This document shows, one piece after another, positions 34,603 to 47,166 of a stretch of DNA of 64,000 nucleotides. Position numbers and translations under genes: made by a program. This DNA is from Melampsora larici-populina 98AG31. Taxonomy: Eukaryota; Basidiomycota; Pucciniomycetes; Pucciniales; Melampsoraceae. How positions within the stretch are numbered: position 1 is the stretch's first letter; every line of letters starts with the position of its first letter. The DNA is taken from assembly GCF_000204055.1 (NCBI RefSeq), contig NW_006768785.1, positions 802,538 through 866,537 of the forward strand, given 5' to 3'. The notes below the pieces were generated by a model. The model searched no databases. It worked only from the letters and a program-made list of their open reading frames with translations, and was not told where the DNA came from.

Positions 34603-36300
34603 TTGAAAAAGTGAAAAAGTGAGAATTAGATGAACAGGTTAAAGTTGAATACCATCAAGCGGGGGGATTTGAGAATCGATGAGGTTGTTGATCTTTTTAT
34701 GTTGTTAGAAATCGATTGCAATCAAAATTGGAGTTGCTTCCGACTGTCAAGGCGATAAAATGATAAATGATACCAATAGATTTGAGGGATTGAAATTAAT
34801 TTAAGTACATACATAAATCCCAAGTATCTTGACGGAACTTAATTGCCATCATTTCATTTTAAATGCAGATTTAAATTGCAAAACCCTTTCTGACACCTAC
34901 GCCTTAACTCATCACCTGTATTTGAAACAACAACCAACAACTTTTAAATCTTGAAAGACCTTATCGTATGCAAAAGATCGTCGGCGATAAGTTAAGGCGT
35001 GAGAGCAACAGAAAGTCTGAAACCGTGTAACGGAAATATTTGTCTATTGTCAAGGTCCGTCTTTGGTTGAAACCATGGTGGTAGGGTGACACAAAAAGAA
35101 AACCCAAGTGGACAAATGCCTCACAATCACCTCATATCAACCTGAGTAAATGTAAGAAACCATTGAGACTGAGAGTCCCGCTTGGATATTAGCTCCATGA
35201 TCAGAGCTGGGATTGGCTTCAATTGAGATCGGCAATGGTAGGGTCAAATTGTATTGATAAGAGATACATGTGTTAATTCAACTTCTTGCAAGAATACTCA
35301 ATGAGAATCGTTATCTATAAAACATTGGCAACTGCAGTAGAAAAAAACAAAAGATCTTTTGAAAATTCCAACAAAAAGAAAATATGAAGACCATAATGAT
35401 ATCCCTGTTGATCAAAGCTTCTCAACCTGTACTCCAAACNNNNNNNNNNNNNNNNNNNNNNNNNNNNNNNNNNNNNNNNNNNNNNNNNNNNNNNNNNNNN
35501 NNNNNNNNNNNNNNNNNNNNNNNNNNNNNNNNNNNNNNNAATGTCAATACTGCGTTATCTGGCCAATACCAGCATGCCTTATAGAAAGAATGTGTAAGTC
35601 TAGCTGAAACTCCATGTCCATTCTACACTCGCAACTGATATAGTGGGATGCGTCAAGACTGTGGTAACCATAGGTTTTGGCCCAAAATCTACGGCCAGCC
35701 AAGAATCTAGATTTTTTGAGAAACTGACTGCAATTCCAAAAGACTTCTTTACACTCTCATTCTGAAAATGATTTCTCAGCCCAATCAAAGACACTTTATT
35801 CTATTTTCACTGGCTTTTACAAACTCATAGGGTCAAAGGTGTGGAGCTACTCATTCAGAGCTGCCACTGTCTTGACTTGAGCAACCATAGCTGTAGGGTA
35901 GATTCTGGGGGCAAGTCTCTGCTAGACTCTGGAATGCCTGCTACTTGGGTAGCTAGGTCTCCCATACCTGAAAGTACAAAATGTCCCCCCAAGAGTATAC
36001 CCCTTATGTTATGTCAAGGGTGTGTAGGTTGGGGAACTGCAGGGCCCCTCCCCAAGGGCTTGGTTTTTGTAAACCAAGGCACCCCAGCCGGATTCCTCCA
36101 TTGGGTTCGTGGGTGGGACCTGTTTTTGCAGGGTGGGTTACATGAATCAAAAAACCTTCACACAACATACATGTGGTGTGAGATGCTGGAGGACTGGCTG
36201 AGAGATTGCAGTTGCTCCTGTCTACACCACGGGGTAAGTGTGATGTGGCACAAACTGGGAGAGAGTCGTTTTTGAAACGGTCTCGTTTTCCATTCAAAAC
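34603..36300. other. Intergenic region with assembly gap
   Basis: No supported gene. It includes the copper-fist promoter side. Around 35875-35930 the minus strand carries TCTACCCTACAGCTAT, resembling a stretch in the decayed frame at 39117-39766 and hinting at scattered copies of one old repeat. The remaining short frames are not protein-like. Confidence 0.4.
35440..35539. other. Assembly gap (100 N)
   Basis: A run of exactly 100 N, probably a placeholder of unknown true length. Confidence 1.
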
Positions 36301-36310
36301 AAACGGCCCC

Positions 36311-36653
36311 AGAGAGGTTCCCAGATGGGACCAGAAAAAACTCGTTCCCTGAACGTATCAGTCACGGGAAACCAGGCTGTATTGGACCTATCAATCGGAG
36401 CTCAGTCAGGCAAAGATTGAGGAGGATGAACTGCTCGCATCCTGATGGGATGCTTGCACTTGGCTGAGCATATGATCTCACCTAGGTCTTCCTCACACTT
36501 CATACCATCTTTGACCCCATTTTTGGGTCTTTTTGAAGCCAGAAAAAAAGGCAAAAGAGACCGATTTTCCCACAATTAACGTACGTTGCGTGACTGAGAC
36601 CATCATGTCTGCGGTCTCCGCAATGTCTCATCTGGGAACCTCTCCAGCACCGT
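36311..36653. repeat. Inverted-repeat element sharing ends with 7934-8064
   Basis: The left end AGAGAGGTTCCCAGATGGGA (36311-36330) and the inverted right end TCTCATCTGGGAACCTCTC (about 36627-36645) enclose about 300 bases with no gene. The same GAGGTTCCCAGATGGGA core forms the perfect inverted repeat at 7934-8064. It is probably a miniature transposon family of unknown superfamily. Confidence 0.6.
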
Positions 36654-36728
36654 ACGAGGCCGACGGCATTTACCCCCTGGTGTAGTCTGAACCACAGTTC
36701 TATATTTTTTTCTCAAGTCCAGCACTTA

Positions 36729-38269
36729 TATTACTTTTGCTAAAAAGCTTGGTCCAAAAGAGAAAAAATAAAACAGAATTAGACCCAGAATTCCACCGCA
36801 GCAGTCACAACGCAGCAGAGAGAAAAAAGTTTTAGGGTGCTCAGACAACCACGCCTCGCCAGATCCCACTGGCACTACCCCTTGTGCTGCTCACAAACCG
36901 ATTGCTTTACCTGCACTCCCTCTCCCTCTGTCATCTTCACCACCCACTGCACACGATCCAGACAAACCAAGCAATGGATTCCTCAAGATTTCTCAACTCA
37001 GAAAGGACTTTCCAAGGCTACAATACTACATCTTATAACAATGCTAAGAGATGTAGGCCCTCGATGACCAAGAAACAAAACGCTGCTCGACAAGGAAAGA
37101 AGTCATCTGTTGTGTGAAACTCTACAGTGTTCCTCCTATGTTGATAACGAGCATTTGTTAAAAAATTAAACAAAGACATGATGTTGAAGCTTTAGTACCT
37201 TACATATCTTCAACCTGTCCAGTACCAAGCCGAATAACAAAAGTCTGAGATTGAATACCTTATGAAAGCTATATCCGAAATGCAAGTGAATTTTCAAGGT
37301 AACTGAGGTTGACAGGATCATCGATGGATTATGAACGATATCAAGACCGATCCCTTTGAATCTGCTATGAGACAATCATATGATTGCGAGTTGAGAACAA
37401 TCTCATATCTCTTATGAGGTCAATAAAACTAAGAAATCATGGGGTTTGAATAAGTCATCCAAATCCATTCAATTTGTCTATGGTCCTATGAACGAGCTGA
37501 AAAATCATCTCAGTTCTCTCAAAGACATTCAAAATCCAAAGATCGACTGGTTTTGCTCAGTCAAAACCAATTGACCTTCTTTGTTCCTGTGGAAGAGATT
37601 GTGAACAATCTCAGCTCTCTGATGTAATCTAGAGACTGATTTTGTTGAGAAAATCCAAGTCAATCGATTTGCTTGTGATCCTATGAAGAAGATTGAAACG
37701 ATCTCAATTTTCACATCAATCTTATCTATAATTTCTTGATTCCAATTCCTATACAATGACAAGCATCTCTGAAAACAATTCATCTATTATAGAAAATCTA
37801 GCTTGTTAATTCAGCTGTAAAGATCTTATGAGCTGCCTTCCGGATCCGTTCAACTGGATTTGACCTAGATGATGAAACTTGTGATCTTCAAACATCAAAC
37901 TTCAACACATACTGCAAACTCAATAGCGTTCAACTCGGGACAGTGTGGTGGTAGGTATTGAAGAAGGATACCTAGAGACAATATTAGAGATCATCAGTGA
38001 GTTGAATGAAATGAACTGAAAAGAGAAATGGGAGGAATTGAAGCAGTAGAGTGTATCTTGTTCCTTACATTAGTGAGCAAAACGAAGTCATCAACAGGGA
38101 TTTGAGGGATATGAAAAATTGTTGGTGGCAGTGGGGTAATCAAAAGGATGGAACAGATGGGAGCTTGAGCGCACCCTAAAACTTTTTTCTCTCTGCTGCG
38201 TTGTAACTGCTGCGGTGAAATTTGTTTTTATTTTTTCTCGATCGGGCCAAGCTTTTTAGCAAAAGTAAT
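36729..38269. repeat. Large inverted repeat pair with 1.3-kb interior
   Basis: About 110 bases at 36729-36840 recur inverted at 38170-38269. Both contain ATTACTTTTGCTAAAAAGCTT, CACCGCAGCAGT, AACGCAGCAGAGAGAAAAAA and TTTTAGGGTGC. The interior has no transposase, only degenerate repeats near 37390-37720. It could be a non-autonomous element with long terminal repeats or two opposed copies of a short one. No target duplication was established. Confidence 0.7.
37392..37720. repeat. Decayed tandem-like repeats
   Basis: A unit of roughly 100 bases seems to recur three or four times, each with a TCAAT/CAATTTG stretch, a CCTATGAA or CCTGTGGAA stretch and an ATCTCA(G/A)TTCTC or ATCTCAGCTCTC stretch. 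Similarity is low and unit borders are unclear. Confidence 0.35.
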
Positions 38270-38354
38270 ACTTAACTTTGGAGCTTAAGGTACTTGGTAT
38301 AATTACTTAAGGTACTTAACATAAGAGCTTGAGTACCCAAAGTAAGCCTCTTAA

Positions 38355-38916
38355 GAGCATCCCCAGCCGTGCCGTAAATTTGTATTGTACAGAGTGTCGC
38401 ACGGATCATTTAGGCAAGTGTTTGAGGCATAAATTTCAAACAATGCACAGCCGTGGTGTTGTACAGTACGGCTTGTGGCATATTTTGTGAAGTGAGTTAC
38501 AGTCAAACCTGTGCAATTGCATAATTTGGGTGGAAGACTTTTCCTATGCATTTTCACGGGTTATGCAATTCCATTGTCTAGTTTGGCGGTAAAAAGTATC
38601 AAGATCTAGGAATTTTTCTATGCATTGTCACAGGTTATGCATCTGCGCAGGTATGCATTTGCACAGGTTTGACTGTATGGGTTAGTTGATCATCAAGGGA
38701 GATATTGCAGGGAGTGCGGTCGTGGAAGTGGGAGTTATGGAAGAAGCGAGGTACAGATGAATTTAGGAAGCAAGCCAAAATAGAACATATTTGGCCTGTT
38801 TTGGCTTGCACAGAGGAAATTCCCTTAGCTATGTGAAAATTTAGGGCATTGGCTGTGGATGATTTTGCCCTAAATTTCCGTACAACATATTTTACACCAC
38901 ACAGCTGTGGATGCTC
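38355..38916. mobile_element. PIF/Harbinger-like miniature element (TAA duplication)
   Basis: The ends are inverted GAGCATCC(C/A)CAGC motifs: left at 38355 and right ending GGATGCTC at 38916. TAA flanks both sides (38352-38354 and 38917-38919), as in PIF/Harbinger insertions. The 562-base body has no coding capacity and contains a second miniature element at 38500-38675. Confidence 0.75.
38500..38675. mobile_element. Tc1/mariner-like miniature element nested in the previous one
   Basis: A 176-base element with near-perfect inverted ends CAGTCAAACCTGTGCAA and TTGCACAGGTTTGACTG, flanked by TA on both sides (38498-38499 and 38676-38677), as in Tc1/mariner insertions. It is non-coding. It lies inside the Harbinger-like element at 38355-38916, so it inserted later. 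Confidence 0.75.
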
Positions 38917-39116
38917 TAAGGTACCCAGACCCAAATCTGGAGGTTTTGGAAATACAAAATTGGCTGATCAGATTGACAAGTCAAATCATTTCTGAAACAA
39001 AAATCCTAGTTATACTCCAAAAAGGGATTATTATAAAAATTTTATTCATAGGAGTTGTGTGTGTGCAAGGTTGTCTAATCAAATTTTGTGGAAGCTTTGC
39101 ATCTTTCAACTAGAAT

Positions 39117-39766
39117 GTGTATTCTGGTTGCACACCTTTCACACCCCCCTGTTGCAGATTGTGCACATGTCCTTCATGGATTGGTGAACCACCTGTGATA
39201 TGGTGGTTCTATCCATCCATTCTACACTTTTTATGTATAGCTGTAGGGTGGATTCCCTGGAATTTGTCCCAGCTAGTTGCAAAATCATCATTTTTCACCT
39301 CAGCATTTACATATTGTAGTCCAGCCTTGGTACTGTGCAACAACAAGTTGTTGATGGTCCTTGGGGAGCCATTGCCGTTTACAACAGTGCCAATTGGGCT
39401 GGTCCTGAAGAAACCCAGCCTTGCATATACCTACTCTCTCAAGAGTGGTCCTGCCATTTGGCTGGCCACATCTGCCTCAAAATTTTTCACAATCTTCTCT
39501 TGTATCATCTTAGCAGATGAACAGTTAGGAGGGCAGAAGAAGGGTACAGCAGGAACCACTGCATGTGGAGTTCCTTGGTGGGAACCAACTCCTACACCGG
39601 ATGTGTTTCCTGGTGACCCAACAGGAGGCCTGCTCTCTTTATCTCTTGTTTCCATACGGGGAGGTTCATTTTGAATGTGGCTGCAACTGGCCACCTCAAA
39701 TGCTTGTCTACTACACCAACTAGCAGTGTCAACAATGTTTGGTGCTCTCTGCTTTGGGTTGAACAC
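39117..39766 (-). pseudogene. Decayed unrecognised coding relic
   Basis: The minus strand reads as one long frame broken by TAG codons near 39428 and 39218. It has protein-like segments (MIQEKIVKNFEADVASQMAG, then GFFRTSPIGTVVNGNGSPRT and FATSWDKFQGIHPTAIHKKC). No family is recognised. A short stretch resembles 35875-35930, so a repeated, probably transposon-derived origin is possible. Confidence 0.35.
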
Positions 39767-42301
39767 AGGGGGCTAGGCAAGATGAAAGATTTGGAAGGGA
39801 ATGAACCAGGACCAGTGTCAAGGTAAGCTCACAGGTTCTTGTTTATTTTTTCAAAAATGTCTAGAGGGGCTAGGATCATAGTGCTGTCGCACAAATCTGG
39901 GGCTAAACACCAGGATGACATGAATTTTGGCTCAAAAACAGGTGTTCCTTCCCTTCCCTTCCCTTCATTGCCTCTAGGGCTGCAGCTTCTCAACAGACTG
40001 TGTCTACATTTACAATACCACTCCTCTCTCAGTCTGCCTCAATCATGGTTACAGTGTGGTGTTCAAAATCTCTTACATAAACAAAAAATTTAAAAATTGT
40101 GGCGAAAAGATGGGTTTTAGTCAAAGTCATATTTTATTGCTTGTGTTAATGGTTAGTATATGTCATATAGTTGCTTGGACATCATTTGTATTATTTTAAG
40201 CATTCACAAATGAATTACACAATAATTGTAGAAAGAAATGAAGAAAAAGTCAAAAAATCATAAAGATAGTAAGATTAGAGATTCAATTGATGAAGTGGTA
40301 TTAAGGTTGGGATTGATGTTGGAAGAAATTTGGTTCATATTCAATAGAATAAAATCTGTTATCAAAGGAAACAAAGCAGAACATTGAAAGATGAAGAATT
40401 GAAGAAAAAGTTGAAAATATGGGTGCAAAAGGTTGGAAAATGGTTTTTAGGGTATTAGTAAAAAATGAAAAAACATGATTTTTTGATGATACAAATAAAT
40501 TATCTGATGTAAATGGTTCAAACAAGATCATGAGCATCTTGTATATCAGAGGACATGAGGAAATCAAGATCTCATGTCCTTTAGGGAAAATGTGAGCTCA
40601 TTCAACAAGTCTGTTGATTTATCCTTAAAAAACACTTTGATGCAACCACACATTGAGATCACTGATAGTATAGTTGAATTGGTAGTAAGCTTGTCAGTGA
40701 CCCAATTTCCTGACTACTGCATATCCTGCATTAGATGTCAATGATCACAACTAGTCAAGACTTCTGATTGGTGTGTTGGTTTGTTCCCTTAAACTGGGCC
40801 ATATTTCATGACCTTTGTAATGATGAAATGTACCACATTAGCTGGAAGGCACCATCTATCACAATTTCCACGCCCTTTAATGAACCAGAACAATACAATT
40901 TTCAAAAGCATGTGTAAGTGGCTTCATACCAAGTTTGTTGTAGGTGTGATGGTTGCATAAATTGAATTTCTTACAACAAAAGCCTGTAGCTTTTTGATCA
41001 CCCAGCATAAAGAGGTAGAAATTCAGTCCTTTTCACAAGGGTTAGTAATGTATATTAACTTGGAAACTTTCATCAATATTGATTCCTACATTTTGGGACT
41101 TGACTTGTCTCATGAATGCTTCTCTAAAGGTTAAACTTACTGGTAATATAACATATTCCAGAGCCAATCATGATTGATCAAGAGCAGCATCAATCCAAAA
41201 ACTATCAAAATCCAATGACCCAAAAAGTTTATCAATTTCTGTACCACTCACTCCTCTTCCATGGGTTTTGTTTTTGAAGATCAACCATCAAACTATTCCA
41301 TTGACGGTACATACTCAAAGCTACATATTTAATACAGTTTTCATATATACTTTTTTTGACGGGACAAAAAAAACAAATTTACTTTTGGCCTTGTTTTTCC
41401 TGCCAAAAAACAGTGTTTAGCAAAAAGTATGTACACATGCATACTTCCTTTGATTACTGTAATTATTGTATATGCCATGGCCCATACCATTCAACTTCAG
41501 ACTGAGTATTGGTGTAATATGTATATATCCTTAAGAGAAGGATTTCAATAATCCACAAGATCTAAGCTTGTAATCTTTTATAATCTTTTGATTTCTCAAA
41601 AATTATCTTCAAATTTTGTCCACAATCTAGACCATGTCCTTTAAATCAACTTCCATTGTGCTGGTCTCTCTCTCTCTCTAGTTTGTAAAACTTGACATTC
41701 TAAGAAGTTCTCAAGCTTTCTTCTCTCTGAAATACCAACTCATTCCTTCTACCAACACCAATCACTTAATTTCATAAAAAGTCAAAACAAATCAATCAAC
41801 AAATGGAAGATGAAGCCATTGAAATGTATATTTACTATGGATAAAACCCAAACTATAAGATATATATAAATTCAAAACAAAAATGTGAAAAATTGGGGTA
41901 TATGTATATAGATAAATAGATTTATAAGATCTCGTGTATCTATTTATGATAGGATGGCTACAGCTTATGTTAGCAAGATGCTCTATAAGCTGCTATATAG
42001 TACATTATACTTCACACACATAAAATAGGACGCAAGTCAGGCAAATGATATGAAAGGAAAAGCGTTTGAGACAACGATGAGTGCCTCTAAAGTGATTTTT
42101 TGGGGGTTAGTGTTTTAGTTTTAAAGATCAAAAAGAGATAAAAGATGTATTTAAGTATCTTCCTAATCTTCCTTTTGTTTTTTTCAATCAATTTCTAATC
42201 AATCACTCTCTCGAAGTCTAATCCAGGTCTCTTAGCTACCTTCAATCCGAAAAAATGAATGCTTCAGTACATAAAAGCGTTCTACACTTCATGTGATTCA
42301 A
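39767..42301. other. Intergenic, no supported gene
   Basis: About 2.5 kb of A/T-rich sequence with only short frames. A CT dinucleotide tract lies at about 41665-41680. The right end is the 3' flank of the GATA factor gene ending at 42302. Confidence 0.5.
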
Positions 42302-45300
42302 TTAAAAAGGCTTTGAATGAATTGGCTCATTCAGAGGAACTTTAGGCTTCGCAGGCTTCTTGTTGCCACCGGGTTTCTCGCCATTCCTTCCGCGGTTCCT
42401 ACGCTTGATGAAAGCTGGTTCGTAGAGAAAGTCTGATAAGCGAACGCTTTTTCTGATGAAGGCGAAGGAAAAGCTCACTAGATTTAAGAGCCGCGGGTCT
42501 AGGAATTCCGTGTAAATTCAGAAATAATCCACAGGCATTACACAACGGTTTCCCTTCACCATTTCTTCGCCACAGTGGTGTTATCTATCCCATGAAATTG
42601 CAGTGAAACAGATTCAGAAACGAACTAATTACCCAGAAATATGAAAATAAGAAGAAAACTTTTGACTAACCGTGGTTTCGCAGTTGAGGCACTGCGAAGC
42701 AGCAGTGCTGGACTGGCGCTCGTTCCCTAGACTATTTTTCAGAGGCTTTGAAGCTTCTGTGGGACCCACAAGTGATCTCTGCTCATCTGTGCCCGGGTCT
42801 TGCTTCAATGAGTAGGATACGGAGCTAGTTTCTACGCCGGTCCCGTTTTCAGTCACAAGCTTCAAATTTTCGCTTTCAAGCTCATCGGCAGCTTTGAGTT
42901 GCACGTTGCCCGTGGTACCTGTACCATTCAAGGTCAGACCGTATGGTATTTGTTGGGAACGTTGGCGAGCTTGACCAATGGAGCTGGTGTGACTTGAACG
43001 ACCACCACTAAACTTCTGTCTTTCGGGTACATCATGTTCGTTCCAACTGACTGGAGATGAAACAGCGATCGAAGTGGCAGGTGAGCTGTCGATCGATCGG
43101 GTAGTAGACGTGGAAAATGCTTCGTTTCCTGTTGTTGGAATGGTGGAAGATGTCGAGGATGACTTGCAAGGGATTTCGGAGCTTCTTGCCGACGCGTGCA
43201 AATGCTGTTGTGCCATGGGCGCCTGATAACCCGTGATGGTAGAAGATGACAGACTACTAGTACGGCTACTGTCACTCGAGTCGCTACTCACAATGCTACT
43301 ACTATCAAGGCCATACACAGAGGCTGGATAGATCAAACTCCGAACGCCACCTCGATTAATGGTCTGTGGATTCCCAGATTGAGTTGGTGAATAGCGCAGG
43401 GGCGTCGGATGAAGTTGAGCAGGATTGATAGTGACAGGGGGAGCGGATTCTCGAGTCAACAAAGGTTGAATCTCCGATAAACCAACCAGAGCCTGAGGTG
43501 AAATTCCAACCGAAGTGTGTATGCCTGACTCGGAAGTTCGGTACGCTTGATCAAGCAAGGTGAGAGATTCGCAGTTAGACTGGTCAAGACCACCGTAGTT
43601 AGTGTTCGATCCATGATCGTCCAAGGATTGGCTAAACTGAAGCAGCATGTTATAGTCGCTCAAACTATTCATCAACAATGGGGAATTGAGCGTTGAAACA
43701 GAAGCTCCCCGGAAGGAGGGGTTGAGAAGGCCAGAATGTGTATGACTCGTCAAGGATGTCGAAGGGAGTGGACTGTTCGAGATGTGCGTCGATCCGTTCA
43801 AGTTCTCTTCGCTTGTGGCAGAGAGGCCAGAGCCAGTTTCTACCGAGAAATGAGCATTAGAATTGGTAGAAATCAATCAATGGGAATGTGCTTACTAGAC
43901 GCTTGAGCCTGGAAGGCCGAGGGGGTGAGGTAGTCGAATCCCACTCCTTCATTTGCAAGAGAAAGGCTAGTGGGAACGGGCAGGCTGGAAGAAACTCCAT
44001 CACTGTTAGCGGAAACCGAGTTCAAATGACATAGATACTCTTCCAAATTGTTTGAGATCGAATTCGGACCCGGATTGAAGTCTGAAGCCAATGCATTCTC
44101 AGTCGTCTGCATCCATGATAACATCATTGTAAGTTTCAGGAGTGAAAAAACAATAGTCAGCGATGATTCAGAAAGACTCACGTAGCCTGGGCTATCTTGA
44201 CGGCTCGTATCCTGAGGAGGCAAGACCATGTGATGATGACGACGACTCCCATCGGTGGTTGTGTTGGGCCTTGGGTGTGGGGTACTCAGATCAGGTATGG
44301 CTGAGCCACCTACATCAAGGCCACGAGTAGCGCCACCTTGATGTTCATGAGTACCTCGAGGACCAAGATAAGATTGTCGCTTGAGCTTGGATAGGGCGCG
44401 ATGTTGAATCAAGGTCTCATCGAAACTGGTCTTTCGTACCAGTCGCGGAATCGAACCATACTCGGCATGTGCATTGGCTACCTCAGCAAAATCTTCTGTG
44501 AGCCCTGGGATTGAACCAAGCAATGTACTATATGATGGTGTAGTGGGAAGTCCGATTATGCCAGAATCAAGTTGTGAGATTCGATGTTGATGAGGAATCA
44601 TCGGACCCGATCCGTTTGGAAAGTCAAATCCACTCGAGCCAACCAAAGAATCATTAGCATGGTGGACCTGATCTACCAACTTGTCGAGGAGATCCTGAGG
44701 ATAGTGGTAACTACTCTGGTTGATTTCTGGAGCATCGTGCTCCGATACTTGTTGGCTTCTAGCTTCTACTGAACCAAGCATAGAGGGAGACGAATCGCAA
44801 TCTGTGAAAAGCGTATAGAAGTCATTTGACGAATTCAGAGAACTACCAGCTGGTGAGGTTTCGCGAACGCCTTCCAAAGACGAAGCCTTTCCATGCTTGT
44901 ATAGATGCGCGTTGAAAAATCCACTCCTGATCGTCTCATTTTCGTGTGTAGGTTGAGAAACATCAAAGAATTGAGCTGGGCGCCTGCTGCGTGATCTTGA
45001 GGCTTGTCGCCAATCCATATTTGTTGTCTCTGGCGGGCGAGATCTTGAACGGCTATGTGCTCTCCATTCCCTAAAGAATCATGGTTCATGAGGAATTGAC
45101 GTTAATGTACAATCCGATACTCAGGGTTGGTCGCACAACTTACATCTCAACTGGAACGTCAGAGTCACCCTGTAGTGCAGAGTCTAAGTAGGACACCGTC
45201 CGGTTGGTATTGCGTGTTCTTCGGCCACGTTCAATACTAGGCTCTCTCGCGGATGAAGACGTCTTTGATGAAAGGGATTTACGTTCGTCTGTTGTGCCAG

Positions 45301-47166
45301 TGAGTGGGCAACCCATTGGATCTGTGGAGGAGTTAGTAGATGTGTCATTTTCAATCTTTCGTCCGCTCGCGCCTTTCTCGGCTTTCTTGTCTTGACGTTG
45401 GCTGGTTGTCCCTGAGATAGCCGGCTCAGTTCCATCGTTTGCTGTGTGGTCTGAGTGACCATCCTCTTCATCCTCAGGGTCCTTCACATTCCAATTGCCG
45501 CCCAAACGCATTCTGATTTCGTCTTCATCTAATCCCATCTCGCGCATCCTCTGAATCATTTGATCCAGGGTATCCCCTGTACTCGCCGAAGCCTGTTGGG
45601 CAAGTTCACACATCTTCCAGAGATCGGGAGTGTATGCGGTTTCGGTCATAGATGAGCTGGTCGGGCTTTCGGAGAGTAGATCTATATGCCAACTGTCTAC
45701 ACCAATTGGTAATCTGGACGACATGTGCGAACTAAAACTGCCGTTACGCGAGTCTCTCATACCCAACCAGGAAGACGAGTAAGGAGAGGACGGCGAGGCA
45801 CATGTGGAAAATGATGACCCGGTAGAGCTTTGAGGAGAAGGGGATGGACCATGGTCTGAAAGGGGATACCAGCTCAATTTGGCATGTTGATTATCAGCGG
45901 TCGACACGTTAGACCCAATCGAGGTCATTCTGTTTGGTAAAGGGCGTGCTGAACTGACGGCGGAAGTGTGATGATGTCTGATGCTGGCTCCATTCGAATG
46001 ATGAACCTGCTGGAGTGGTGGAAGCAATGGGTTGACATTCAACTTTTGCGACCTGATTGGGATTCTTCCTTCTGTGCAGGAATTTGCCACTTGAGTATAT
46101 GTTGACATTGAGGGGGTGGAGTGATTTGCACCGCGCTCCCCATCGGATTTGGGACCCACGGTGTCGATTGTGATGGAGCTACCATTTCGTGGCCGCGTTT
46201 CAGAACGATGAGGAGGTGCCATTAGGGAAGATCCAATCGTCATTGGACGTGTGTCTTCAGAAGAGCTTGCATTCCCGGTAGCTAGCGAACAACTTCTGGA
46301 GTCCCAAGACTCTTCCAGAGTCGAATTACGCATCGCCCGGGCATGAATGTGACTCCCAGTGGGAGCCGAACCCACTAGGGGAGAATTCGCAGTGGTCATT
46401 GAGTGAATCATATTGATGGATGGCGGGTGGTAATGTTCGAGGTTGATTCGAGAATCTGACTGCTCGTCACTCGGCTTACGAGACGTAAGCAGGCTCCGGT
46501 GGCGAGTCTTTCAAAAACATTGGGTATGACGGAATGACAGAACAAACCGGTCAGCTGTCTGCCAAAACTGAAGATTGACAAAGTCAGATAGCAGATTGTT
46601 CAAGCTTACATTTCCGTCATGCTCATTCTGGATAGTATCAGAGCGAAGCTGAAGATGTTCAAGACACGATGTTAGTTCCAAAGGTGGGCATATCAGCTGG
46701 GTCTGGTCATCTTGAGACCCACCTGATACTGAGCTTGATGTTCTCTGAAGTTAGGAATTCCAAAGCCAATGTCCGGCGACGACGGCACTGACGCAAAGTT
46801 CAGACCGTCTTGGTGTCCGGCCCAACCAAAGTTGGCAGGCACACTGCTTGGCCCTTCGAATTGGTAAGCCATGTTGGTTGGCTGATCAGAAGAGATTGGT
46901 AAATGCTGGTGAGGCATCGAGTTGAAAGAGGATAGGTGGCCTGGTATATCTATGGGATAATTGGAAGGATTTGTCGAAGATCCTCCAGAGCGTTGCGAGG
47001 AAGGGAGTGCGGACTCAAGATTGGATCCACCCCCACCATCGACAGTGAATCGTCCGCTTCCCATTCCACTGCGCCAAGCTTGTAGATTAGCCGATGATTT
47101 GGTTGGGATCGGCAGCGGAACTGAAGACAAGCAATAATCGTGACCCTGGCCAGGGTGACTACTCAT
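42302..47166 (-). CDS. GATA zinc-finger transcription factor, AreA/Nit2-like (eight exons)
   Basis: Exons 46723-47166, 46610-46648, 45144-46507, 44182-45070, 43896-44106, 42671-43839, 42479-42584 and 42302-42414 give 1444 residues in one frame. Almost all of it is Ser/Thr/Asn/Gln/Pro-rich and probably disordered. One GATA finger lies near the C-terminus (about 1366-1390) in C-x2-C-x17-C-x2-C form: [30 protein letters not shown] 64-base intron removed after LKS restores [12 protein letters not shown], the exact length of the AreA/Nit2 basic tail. Those factors activate nitrogen-catabolic genes, whereas siderophore-type GATA factors have two fingers. An intron splits the finger after CETT. The start is the first ATG of the long first exon, and a 5' exon is possible. 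The nitrogen role is inferred from the finger alone. Confidence 0.85.

Noticed and set aside
35359..35607. Open frames across the second gap
   Set aside because: Same artefact of N; the flanking residues show no protein character.
39117..39674. 185-codon + strand open frame rich in Trp, Pro and Leu
   Set aside because: Its composition is that of an antisense frame; the minus strand over the same bases is more protein-like.
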